From Acholoe squamosa (taxonomy: Eukaryota; Annelida; Polychaeta; Phyllodocida; Polynoidae), in assembly GCA_949317995.1 (NCBI GenBank), contig OX439038.1, positions 70,938,659-71,002,658 on the forward strand: 64,000 nt of DNA. The letters run 5' to 3'. Position numbers and translations under genes: made by a program. The notes below the pieces were generated by a model. That model did no database searches. It was not told the DNA's origin and saw only the letters and a list, made by a program, of their open reading frames with translations. Every line of letters starts with the position of its first letter. The first letter of the stretch is position 1. Below, in pieces: positions 55,660 through 64,000 of this stretch.

Positions 55660-58419
55660 GTCGCGTCAGGTGGTAGACCTTTAATCGGCTCGGGGCAAGT
55701 TCGTGCGAAATGCCCCTGCTTCTTGCAGTTCCAACACTTGGCGTCGGACGGAGGGGTACTCGGCTTCTCCGAGTTAGTAACAGGGACATCCCCTCCCTCG
55801 ATAACCCTGAGTAAATTCTTTAATTGACTCAGCGAGAAGGTCTGTTCCTGTACCTTGGGTTTGGAGGCCTTGTTTGGTGTTTTCGATTTACCAGTGGATT
55901 TCTGACTTTTCTTAGTCTTACTCCCCGCCCCGGGCTTCGAGTATGAGGACACTTCCCCCTGTCCCTCCTCGACCAAAGCGGCGTCGGCCAACGCCGACAA
56001 TGCATTTGTCGAGGTAGGATTCACCAACTTCGGCAGGAGTTGTCGTTTCCGCAACAACTCGTCTGCCAAGTCCATGAGATCCTTGAGGGACATGTAAGTG
56101 CGCCACTCTCGAAGAACGTCTTGTTGTAAATCAACGTCATACAATCCTCCTATGAACAACTGGTTGACTTTGGTTATGAGCCATTCAACCGAGAATTCCA
56201 CACCTGGATAGGCATCGCCGGCAAGACGTCTCAAAGCAAAGCCATATGCTCTAATGCTTTCGTTCTTGCCTTGGCGTCTCTTCTCCATTGTGACAATGGG
56301 ATCTTGAAGGCTAGAAGTCATGGCTTCCATTACCATGTCGACCAGTCCATCCAAAGTCCCATCTCCATGCTCCTCCCATAGCCACACAGTATCAGCTGCG
56401 GGGCCATTTTGGAGTAACATGAGGAGTTGAGCTAATGCCATACTCGAGGTCCACACATTTACTCGACGGACGTGTTTGAATCCGTGGTACCAACGGAGCC
56501 AATCGTCCTTCCATGTAAATGGAGGGCACTCGACTGACCTAGTTCGGGCTGGTTCATGCCCGATAGAGGTATTTTTTAAACATTCTGCTTGATCTCCTGA
56601 CCTGATCAAGAGCAAATGTTGTACCTCTTCTAGGTATTTGATGGTCCATCCCCATGTTTCTCATAGTCGTGTCCGCACGACTATGATTCATCCCCCAGGG
56701 GTTACCAGAATCGGCGTCACTCAGGCGCGAAGCCTCGAATCTGATATCCCTATATTTGGGTGGATCAACATGTTGTTGGGTCGTGGTAGGGGTCGAGAAC
56801 TGTCCGATCACTCCACTTAGACCATCGGTGCGCGGCATCGAAGGAACAGGTTGGGTCCGACGTGACCTCGAATCCACTTTCGAGATGTCGTCGATTGCCC
56901 CCACCATTCTATCTATCTCAGCCTGCTGTTTTGAACGTTCCGCCTGTCTTAATTCCGAAACTAGGAATTCCAGGCGGGCATGCTCGGGCTTCGAGAGATC
57001 TCGTTGCTCGCTGATGGCGAAGAGCTGCTTGACCTCCTTCATGGCACGATCAAGGCACTCTCTGTAGTCAGGGTTTTCGACTAGGTCCTCTTGAGTAGCA
57101 ACTCTAGTAGTGCTGCATTCACTACTTTGTTGCTTCTCTCGAAGTCTAGCGGCACGCAATTTCGATTCCGTCTGCTCCTTCAGACGTTCCTCGAGTGCGA
57201 GTTCATCACGAACTTCTTTATTCACCCTGGCTTCATCAGCCTTCCTGCGAGACGATATCTCTCGTCGGAGCTTATCGATTTCTCCACGCATGGCTCCCAG
57301 AGTATCCGAATCCTTCTGATCTTTCAGTGATTGGGCTACTAGGGATTCAGACTTCAAGGAATTAAGCTCGGCCTCGTGCCTCGCTTTTTGTTCCATTAGA
57401 ACCTGATATTCCGCCATTTTATTTGCGTGTTCGATTCGTTCCTCACAGCGACGACGCATTTCTGCCTCGTCCCTGGCTCGAGCATCCTCGTCAGCTTGCA
57501 TCTGACAGAGTAACGACTCCCGTTCCTGACGTAGCTGTTTGACCTGCTTTTCATAAGCCGTTAGGTGCTCAGCTACTTCTTCAGTATGCTCGGCTGATTG
57601 TTGGTTCAACTCATGCCGCAACTCTTGCAGTTGTTCCTCCAACATAGTCTTTTCTACTTCTTGTAGTTTCAACTTATGTTTAAGGGACGTCTGCTCGTGT
57701 TGGGCATCCCGAAAATCGTTTCGAGCTCTCTCGACACATTCTCGGCGGCTAGTAGCAAGGCGATCGATCTTCGCTTTTAGAGATTGACAATCCATTGCTG
57801 TCAATCGACTACGCTCGATCTCCGACTTCGTTGCAAGCAAGGACTCTTTTTCGCTAGAGAGCTGCTTGACCTTCTCCTGAAGATCAGTAAGTTCTCTATT
57901 CGCGATTTGAGTCTTGTTCGAAGCCTCTAGCGCTTGCTGCCTAAGCTGTTCCGATTTCAGCTCTATTTCTGTACTCTTCTCCTGAGCTTTCGTGGTGTTA
58001 CTCGCGAGAGCATCAAACTGCTGGCGACCCTGGCGCAGTTGGCGTTGCTGCTCTTGCAGCAACTCCTCGTTGAGTCCCCTGCCACTGTTAATACTTCCTT
58101 GTATCGACACGGGCGAGGAACCCTCGAAGGACCAACTGCCAAGGCCCATTGGAGTTCCCACGGGCGAGGCTGATTTTTCTACATAGGACAAACTCTGTGT
58201 CCTCAAGAAATTCTCAGCCGCCGGAGAGAGTTGAGTCGATACTCGCCAATTGAGTAGTCGGCTCCTTTGATACAGGCCCAACGGGTCAGACGATGGACCT
58301 ATTATCAGAGAGTGGTTCAAACCACCACCGATTAGTGGATCATTTCTATCCACTAACGGGCCTGTAGTCACTTGATGTTGGTGATTGGGGTCATCACCTT
58401 CATCCAAGTGACCCTGCAT
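55650..58419 (-). pseudogene. Gypsy gag with one frameshift
   Basis: The ATG at 58419 lies 45 nt past the primer site. The first segment (58419-56554) has a long coiled coil, roughly residues 120-470. At a T6 run (A6 on the coding strand, 56577-56572) the frame shifts by one, and gag continues (to 55650) with a capsid-like helical region (WKDDWLRWYHGFKHV ... ENLL-type helices) and CCHC knuckle CWNCKKQGHFARTC. The frameshift is most simply a one-base indel in the homopolymer. The domain order equals that of the gag at 30131-33217, although sequence similarity is low. Confidence 0.85.
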
Positions 58420-58463
58420 GTCGAACTTAAGCTCGCAGTACCTATGCGGACTAAAGTTAACAA

Positions 58464-58478
58464 CTGGTCACGGCACCA
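58464..58478 (-). other. Primer-binding site, tRNA-His
   Basis: TGGTGCCGTGACCAG on the - strand, one base from the 5' LTR, complementary to the tRNA-His 3' end with CCA. Confidence 0.87.
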
Positions 58479-58479
58479 G

Positions 58480-58947
58480 TGTAGTGTTCTACCCCTCGAT
58501 GTTCAATCAAATCTTTCGATAAACAACGAAGAACAACTATTCAGGTTCCAGTTAAAACTTTATTGTCTAATAACACATAGGCATCAGCCGTTCTCGATCA
58601 CAGTTACAGGTGGCAGAGTTTGAACTCTAAAACAGGTTCGACACTAGGCCTTCTAGTGTCTACAGTTGATATTCCACATACACCTCCTCTGTGCAGCAGC
58701 ACAGAGGAGTACTAGAATATGGTAGCCGGGCAGCCGCCAACCATCGCTCACGATGGTCAGTCGGGGCTGGACTGACCCTGAGGAAGGCCGTACAACGGCC
58801 TTATATACACTGGAGTCGAGGGCCACGTGACCAAGTGGTGACGTGGCGCCGGACTCCAGCGCCCCCAGGCGTCGGGTAATAGAGGTGCTCTCGACGCCGC
58901 CCACGAGGACCACGAAGGTACCTCGAAGACGATGCGGGACCACCACA
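58480..58947 (-). repeat. 5' LTR of the large Gypsy element
   Basis: 468 bp, TG...CA. On the - strand TATATAA is at 58807-58801 and AATAAA at 58564-58559, giving a plausible U3-R-U5 order. It differs from the 3' LTR at about five sites. Confidence 0.95.
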
Positions 58948-59054
58948 TAAGCATTGTTGACCTGTTAGGCTTCCTCTGGATCCCTGGGTCCAGATCACAT
59001 GGCAGGCAGTGTCAGTTGGCACCTATATAATAGTACTCATTTTGTTGTCTTCTA

Positions 59055-59985
59055 GGGGAAAGTTTCCTAATTTGGACCGTCTCTTAAATTGGACCATCCT
59101 TATTTCCCCTAGTGGCATTTATAACAACGAGGTTCCAATGCTGCCACTTTTTTTAATCAATATCACTAAAGTTCGTAATAACTTCCAAAAATGTAATTTC
59201 TGAGTAATTTCATGGACATTTTATGTGCAAATTGGTTTTTGGACCTCCTGGTTGCTAGGCAACATTTTTTTATTCAAAATCCTTCCAGATATTTAGATGT
59301 CATATTATACTTTAAAGGGGCCCTGGCATTGTAATGCATGCCCCCATTAAAAAGTCACATGATTACCCCTTGACCAATCAGGTCATCGCAGTTTTTTCGC
59401 TGGTTCCCACGATTTTATGATCACTGTTTGAATTGGTACCCATGTTGTTAATTTTCCATGCCAGCCCCCCTTTAAGACTAAAATGAAATTAGATTAGTTT
59501 CCCAAATTGGACCATAGTTGTTAAATTGGGTCCAACTTAATTTCATAAATTGGACCACTAGAAGGGTCCTCGGCCTAGTTTTCTAAATTGGACCGAAGTG
59601 TAACCTTTTTCTTACTCCAGTACAGAGCCAATTCACATATTGATGGAAATAACAAGAGGATATGTGATACGTAATTAAAGTTCCCTAGTTTTATATTTTC
59701 AATATAAGGAAAGTATAAGGAAATAGAGAACAATAATGAATATTGGTTCAATTTAGGATATCAACTGGTCCAATTTAGGCACATGGTTGCCTAAATTCTA
59801 CCATTAGGCTTCAATCTTTAATTGCACACCCTGACTAGAGAAATTCAAATTCCTAGATTTTTATGCTATCACCAGAAAGCTATAAGGTACTCTCACAAAG
59901 TGTATAAATTTTACATTCAAATCCATAGAAATAACCACTGGACAGGAAAAGTCCTTAGGGGGTCCAAATTAGGCAACTTTCCCCC
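59055..59985. mobile_element. Terminal-inverted-repeat element with reiterated AATTGGACC
   Basis: The left end GGGGAAAGTTTCCTAATTTG and the complement of the right end GGGGGAAAGTTGCCTAATTTG match over about 24 bases with one mismatch and one extra G. The 930-bp interior holds at least six copies of (T)AAATTGGACC in both orientations, as expected for subterminal transposase-binding repeats. No coding capacity and no clear target duplication. Confidence 0.65.
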
Positions 59986-60620
59986 ACATGTACACGCTTG
60001 GGGTGGAAAGCCCCCCTCCCCCCACAAAAAAAAACAACAAAACAAGAAATGCGGTTGTGACCGCGTAAAAAAACGCCTCCCGCCGTTAATGTCGGTATAC
60101 CAGTGTTTGATGACATGTCTTATAAAAGCAGACATAAAGAAGATTTCACAATTATCAATTTCTCTATTCAGTAATTTTGTATTGTAAGACCTCATCACAT
60201 GGGGCAAATGAAATCATCATAGCGCTCTCCCGTACCGCTTCGTGGTACCGCCGCTACGGGGCGTGGGAGGCGCTAAAAAAACACGTTTTTTTTCTACCAA
60301 GTGGGAAAGTATGGTTGCCCATAAGGGTCAAATTGATTTGCACATTTGATACAAGTAATGATCATTGTTGTCGTGTGAATTTGGAAATCCCCTATAGTGC
60401 ATTCAGTTTAAGGATGACACACAAGGGTGAGAGGTCCTGAAGAATTTTGCGCACTCAGGTGAGATTCCCTGTTGGGAGGACCTAGATAGGCAAATATACC
60501 TGTTCTATGGAAACTATAACATAGGGGCCTCGATGCATATTCTTAAATCCACTTGGCAACATAGATATTTTCCAGCATTTGTTTTTGCATAACAATGTGT
60601 TATCTTGCGTTCATCCATTT
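59986..60620. other. Intergenic; one GC-rich hairpin
   Basis: AGCGCTCTCCC (60220-60230) and GGGAGGCGCT (about 60265-60274) can pair around an inner GTACCGCTTCGTGGTAC stem. Otherwise nothing recognised upstream of the exon at 60624. Confidence 0.45.
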
Positions 60621-60623
60621 CAG

Positions 60624-60980
60624 AAGGCCTCTAAAACCTCCAAGATGTGTGAAGATATGGACTGTGATGGTGATTGTGATTGTGACTGCGATGGTTGTGC
60701 AGGAATTGACTGCTGTTCATGGTCTGTCTGGGCTTGTTGTGTTGACTGTGAAGACAGCAGCTCACGTAGCAGACGTCGTGAAGACCAGAGAAGAAAACAG
60801 GAGCTACGTCAAGATGGACTTGTTGCCCAGTATCCAACAGTAGCTAGTGCACCCCCTTCAGGGGGAGTAGACACTAGTGATGTTGTAATTACACAACCCA
60901 GTGCCCCTGCTGCACCCCATTGGGTGCATGATATACCACCACCCTCCTACAATGAGGCAGTCAGCATGGAGAGGTCATAG
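60624..60980 (+). CDS. Terminal exon of a small Cys-rich PPxY-motif protein
   Basis: A splice acceptor TTCATCCATTTCAG ends at 60623. The frame then runs to TAG at 60980, with the first ATG at 60645 (111 residues from there). AATAAA follows at 60992, only 12 nt after the stop. The protein has a Cys/Asp cluster (CDGDCDCDCDGCAGIDCC), a second hydrophobic Cys-rich stretch (SWSVWACCVDC), a basic SRSRRRE region, a Pro/Ser-rich tail and a C-terminal PPPSYNEA, a classical PPxY ligand for WW domains such as those of NEDD4-type E3 ligases. The Cys cluster distantly recalls I-mfa-type domains, but I would not assign a family. Earlier exons, if coding, are not identified. Confidence 0.55.
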   Translation, partial: KASKTSKMCEDMDCDGDCDCDCDGCAGIDCCSWSVWACCVDCEDSSSRSRRREDQRRKQELRQDGLVAQYPTVASAPPSGGVDTSDVVITQPSAPAAPHWVHDIPPPSYNEAVSMERS

Positions 60981-60991
60981 TCTTCAATTAC

Positions 60992-60997
60992 AATAAA
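60992..60997 (+). terminator. Polyadenylation signal of the 60.6-kb exon
   Basis: AATAAA 12 nt after the stop codon. Confidence 0.55.
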
Positions 60998-60999
60998 TA

Positions 61000-61780
61000 T
61001 AAAATATGTTTGACAGTGACAAATGATGCAAATGAAATATGTAATATTCATCCTATTTTAAAGCCTTGTATACACATAATTAGATCAGTTTAGTGGACTG
61101 TTCTTTCACCCTACACCATGCTATATATTCAGGGAAAAAGCCGGGCTTAATATAAACGCATTTAAAACCTTTTTCACTGAAGCAACTCTACGCTGGGAGA
61201 CTGAATGTGGGCTGTGTTCTAATATATGTTTAGCCATTGACACAAATCTTAAGATATTGTACACATATCATTTGACTCTTTATTTTATTTAAGGGCCTTT
61301 TTTAGGACTTGATATTGCATTGGTTACTTTGATTGTCATGATACATGAATGCAGCCCCTTTTAGAAAAAGAAGTTTCATATGTATTCATTTCACTTCATA
61401 TAACTTCTATGATGAAATAATGGTTATAAAATAGCCATTAATATATATAGCCTGTGATACTCGCTATCTTCAAATACAAAATGATTGTCCTGTCAGTTGC
61501 CTATAAAAAGGACCTATATATTCATGATAAGATAAGCTGTGTGTATATCTTTTTCCCCATAGCTGTGAATTAGGGTAGGTAAAAACTTAAAGAATGACTA
61601 TAGTTTCCAAAAAATCATAGATCATTTCTCTATATATAGTCCTCATATCTCATTGTTCAACCAGACTGATCGGATATTGTTGCTATAGCTGACAAGTATT
61701 CTGCAGCTATCATATCTATGATTATTACACGATTTCTGTGACTCTGGGTGCTTTTTCTAGATATTCCCATTCTGATACAT
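61000..61780. other. Intergenic, nothing recognised
   Basis: AT-rich sequence without coding or repeat structure that I can support. Confidence 0.5.
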
Positions 61781-61782
61781 AA

Positions 61783-61933
61783 GCAAATGTCCACGACCAG
61801 TGAATAATTTTGCATCGTATTCACTGAGGTGAGGCTGTCCGTATTCAACGATGCCTTATAGGCAGAGTTGAATGCGGACAGGCCTCACCAAGGTGAATGT
61901 GATGAAAAATTATTCGCTGGAGTGGACATTTGC
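61783..61933. repeat. Long hairpin (73-nt arms, 5-nt loop)
   Basis: Arms 61783-61855 and 61861-61933 are complementary at roughly four fifths of positions, beginning GCAAATGTCCAC at each outer edge and meeting at GCC-TTATA-GGC. It could be the core of a foldback MITE or a hairpin RNA; neither is proven. Confidence 0.7.
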
Positions 61934-62114
61934 ATTTATGTCATGGCCTAGGGGGTTATTTTGCTTTGAAATAAAGAAAAACTGCTCAGATATGTTGAAA
62001 ATCCAAGATGGCGGACACCCATTGAATACGGACACATTGTATTCAATGCCCCCCATTGAATACGGCGGTTCTAGTACTAATCTATAGTGACGTTCGTATC
62101 AGCCATGACATAAC

Positions 62115-62200
62115 TGTTGATATTGCAGGTCCTAGGAGTGCTGTTATCCTGGATATCAGCACTCCTAGGAGTGCCGATATCCAGGATATCAGCACTCACA
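62115..62200. repeat. Tandem palindromes next to SINE B
   Basis: AGTGCTGTTATCCTGGATAT and AGTGCCGATATCCAGGATAT are two copies of a ~33-bp unit, each centred on a dyad (GATATCCAGGATATC) and followed by CAGCACTC. Confidence 0.75.
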
Positions 62201-62360
62201 TGTCACATGTTAAAACCCACGAAATTTTCATGGCCAAAGTAGGGGTCGAACCTGCAGTCTCAGATCCCTAATCCAACTCCCTATGCAGTGCGCGGCAGGA
62301 ACTGACGAGAAATGCTTGGTTAGAACCATGTCTTGATATGATACAAAGCCCAGGGAAGTC
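62190..62360 (-). mobile_element. tRNA-derived SINE family B, inverted copy
   Basis: On the - strand B box GGTTCGACCCC (62252-62242), tail AAATTTCGTGGGTTTTAACA, and upstream GGGCTTTGTATCATATCAAG. It corresponds to 6320-6480. Confidence 0.65.
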
Positions 62361-62439
62361 ACTCACATATAACTATTATACATTCAAAGTGTGAAAAATC
62401 CCCAGCAGTCTGGGTTGTGACCCCCCCCAGGTTTGTCGC

Positions 62440-62820
62440 TACTGCTCGCATAACGGCGACGACTGCGGGCCATAACCGTGAGACGCGGGACGCGTTCAAA
62501 CAAAATCAAGCCATGCCAGGCGCCGAGGTGTGAGACGCAGTGGTCTAGTGGTTAGCGCATTGCACTCCGCTGCTAGAGGTAGGTGGGACGAGTCCTGGAC
62601 AGGGCGCATCTTTTTTTCGCCGTGTGTCCTCTGCCATAACTGTGAGACGAGGGACGCATTCAAAGCAAACCAAGCAGAAATGTGTGCCAGGCGCCGAGGT
62701 GTGTGTACCAGTGGTCTATTGGTTAAAATGCCACCAGAAACTGTCCACATTCTTGCCAACCCAGAGGCTGCCGGGCGCCGAGGTATGTGTACCGATCGTG
62801 TACAAACACTATGGCAGGCT
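62440..62820 (+). mobile_element. tRNA-derived SINE family A with partial tandem copies
   Basis: A box TGGTCTAGTGG (62541-62551) and B box GGGACGAGTCC (62585-62595). CAGGCGCCGAGGTGTG recurs at 62518, 62697 and, varied, 62773; a truncated A box TGGTCTATTGG is at about 62711. It corresponds to 5935-6310 in inverted orientation. Confidence 0.65.
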
Positions 62821-62902
62821 TTGAGTCTTGGGGAGGGATTTTTGTTTTCAACTTGTTTTTATTGATATTCTATTGATTATTTATTGATTATTTATTGATT
62901 AA

Positions 62903-63117
62903 CCCATTGAGGGCTAGCATCGACTATAGTCGACACCATGGTAAGCCTAGCATCTACTATAGTCGACACCATGGCAGGCCTAGCGTCAACTATAGTTGAT
63001 GCCAGTTATATAGGATTAGTATAGGAATTGAAAATAGGCTCGTCCTCTAGAAACTATACTTTTTTCAGAGGCCGTCCCCATGGCCATGGCAACAATTTTT
63101 GTTCTGCCCATAAAGGG
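62903..63117. mobile_element. piggyBac-like MITE (215 bp)
   Basis: Ends CCCATTGAGGGC and GCCCATAAAGGG, flanked by TTAA (62899-62902 and 63118-63121). Three GACTATAGTCGAC-type palindromes are inside. It is homologous to 42413-42627 and 16184-16403. Confidence 0.87.
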
Positions 63118-63145
63118 TTAATCGTGTAATAAACTTAGTAAGGAA

Positions 63146-63246
63146 TGAGCTAACAGGCACCGAATTGCTTGTATACAGGCGCCTCATTGCTTGTATCGTA
63201 GGATATCGTAACGAGTGACAAGCAATGAGGTGCCTGTTAGCCCATA
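63146..63246. repeat. Inverted repeat of ~25 bp
   Basis: GAGCTAACAGGCACC ... ATTGCTTG at 63147 faces CAAGCAATGAGGTGCCTGTTAGCCC ending near 63242. A third GGCGCCTCATTGCTTG lies between them. Confidence 0.6.
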
Positions 63247-64000
63247 CATTACTTAGTTACTATCATATCATAGCATAGAGTAGTCTCCTGTAGATAAAGC
63301 AATAGATATGAACTGAATTGCCATCAAAGAAGTTGATATGTTAGTCAGTAAGCAGATCTAAGTCATTATGATGTTTATAGTAAAAACATATGATAAAAAA
63401 TATCTGGCCATGTACATTTGTATGAGAATTGGGTTCAATGCACTGCATTTGACAACAAATATATTATGAGAATCGCCAGTCATAGTTCAAAGATTCCCTG
63501 AACAAGAGCATTCGAAGTTCATAAAGTGTTGAACACTCGGTGATTAGAAAATGTCGCCATATGTATGTTATCATTTATACACACTATTTTCTTTTATTAT
63601 AACATATAGTAGTTGGACTCAATGTCAAATGTAGATCTACTGAAGGCAAAAAATATATGACAGCTTACTCTTTTTATAGATCTGATTATGACTAATGATC
63701 TGACAAAATGAATATATCTATGAATGTGCTTTATGGTCACACAATCCCTGTTATTGATACGTGTTAGATGTACAGTATTAATGTAGCTTCATATTGGAGA
63801 TTCTTTATCATAGTGGTGTCTGAGTAGAGAAGATAATCGACAAGGAAACAGACCTATCGATATTACCATACCGAATGGACATAAAGATTTTAAGATTTAT
63901 CAATTCAAGTTGTGGCATAGTTTCCAGTTGAGTTAAGTTCGTAGTACATGGACATGGACATGGTGTAAAGAATAAAAGGGTCATTGGAAACCATACAAAT
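63247..64000. other. Intergenic, nothing recognised
   Basis: AT-rich sequence to the window end with no supported feature. Confidence 0.5.

Larger units (their letters stand above)
42826..58947 (-). mobile_element. 16.1-kb Ty3/Gypsy LTR retrotransposon with duplication and 3' accessory region
   Basis: Two 468-bp LTRs (58480-58947 and 42826-43293) differ at about five positions by eye, and TAAG flanks the element (42822-42825 and 58948-58951), so it is a fairly young insertion. On the - strand: 5' LTR, tRNA-His primer site, gag (58419-55650), pol (PR 55.57 kb, RT/RNase H, integrase), a tandem 3.2-kb duplication of RT to integrase, then 4.5 kb with three further open frames before a polypurine tract and the 3' LTR. 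Without the duplication it would be about 12.9 kb, still very large for Ty3/Gypsy. Confidence 0.93.

Overview
This is animal nuclear DNA, probably from an invertebrate and plausibly a marine lophotrochozoan or basal deuterostome. The species cannot be named from the sequence. The evidence is GT-AG introns of metazoan size, two conserved animal genes (SMYD4 and DDX27), a non-LTR retrotransposon with an SGNH-type ORF1, Ty3/Gypsy elements primed by tRNA-His, and many MITEs and SINEs. There is no operon-like organisation and no CRISPR.

Layout. 1-1.4 kb holds two PIF/Harbinger-like MITEs. 1.47-5.7 kb is a decayed non-LTR retrotransposon on the + strand. 5.9-6.6 kb is a composite of tRNA-derived SINEs next to a palindromic repeat. 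7.28-7.41 kb is a (CA)n(TA)n tract. SMYD4 (+) occupies 9.78-12.08 kb and ends inside a 45-bp minisatellite, which is itself split by a 1,015-bp transposon. DDX27 (-, 17 coding exons, 735 codons) spans 14.65-22.38 kb and converges on SMYD4. 22.5-23.5 kb holds an 80-bp tandem repeat and a foldback element built from about 15 copies of a short palindrome.

25.62-33.60 kb is a composite LTR retrotransposon on the - strand. A Ty3/Gypsy gag-pol with its own 5' LTR and a tRNA-His primer site has lost the end of integrase. It is joined at a polypurine tract to a miniature element (TRIM) whose 249-bp LTRs each contain a 72-nt tRNA-Cys-like sequence. The whole unit is flanked by ATAG. 33.6-42.6 kb is gene-poor: MITEs, repeats rich in AAGGTCA motifs, two non-LTR 3' ends, minisatellites and a (TTA)n tract.

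42.83-58.95 kb is a complete, young, unusually large (16.1 kb) Ty3/Gypsy element on the - strand, with 468-bp LTRs, a TAAG target duplication, a tRNA-His primer site, gag, pol, a 3.2-kb tandem duplication of RT-integrase, and about 3.3 kb of extra open reading frames between pol and the 3' LTR. 59.06-59.99 kb is a further terminal-inverted-repeat element. 60.62-60.98 kb is an exon encoding a small Cys-rich PPxY protein. The last 3 kb carry a long hairpin, an inverted copy of the SINE composite from 6 kb, and a third copy of a piggyBac-like MITE.

Only SMYD4, DDX27 and perhaps the 60.6-kb exon are host genes. Almost everything else recognisable is mobile or repetitive DNA. The most notable system is the TRIM with a tRNA-like gene in its LTR, whose primer-binding site closely matches the 3' end of that same tRNA type. 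The second is the Gypsy element with a 3' accessory region.
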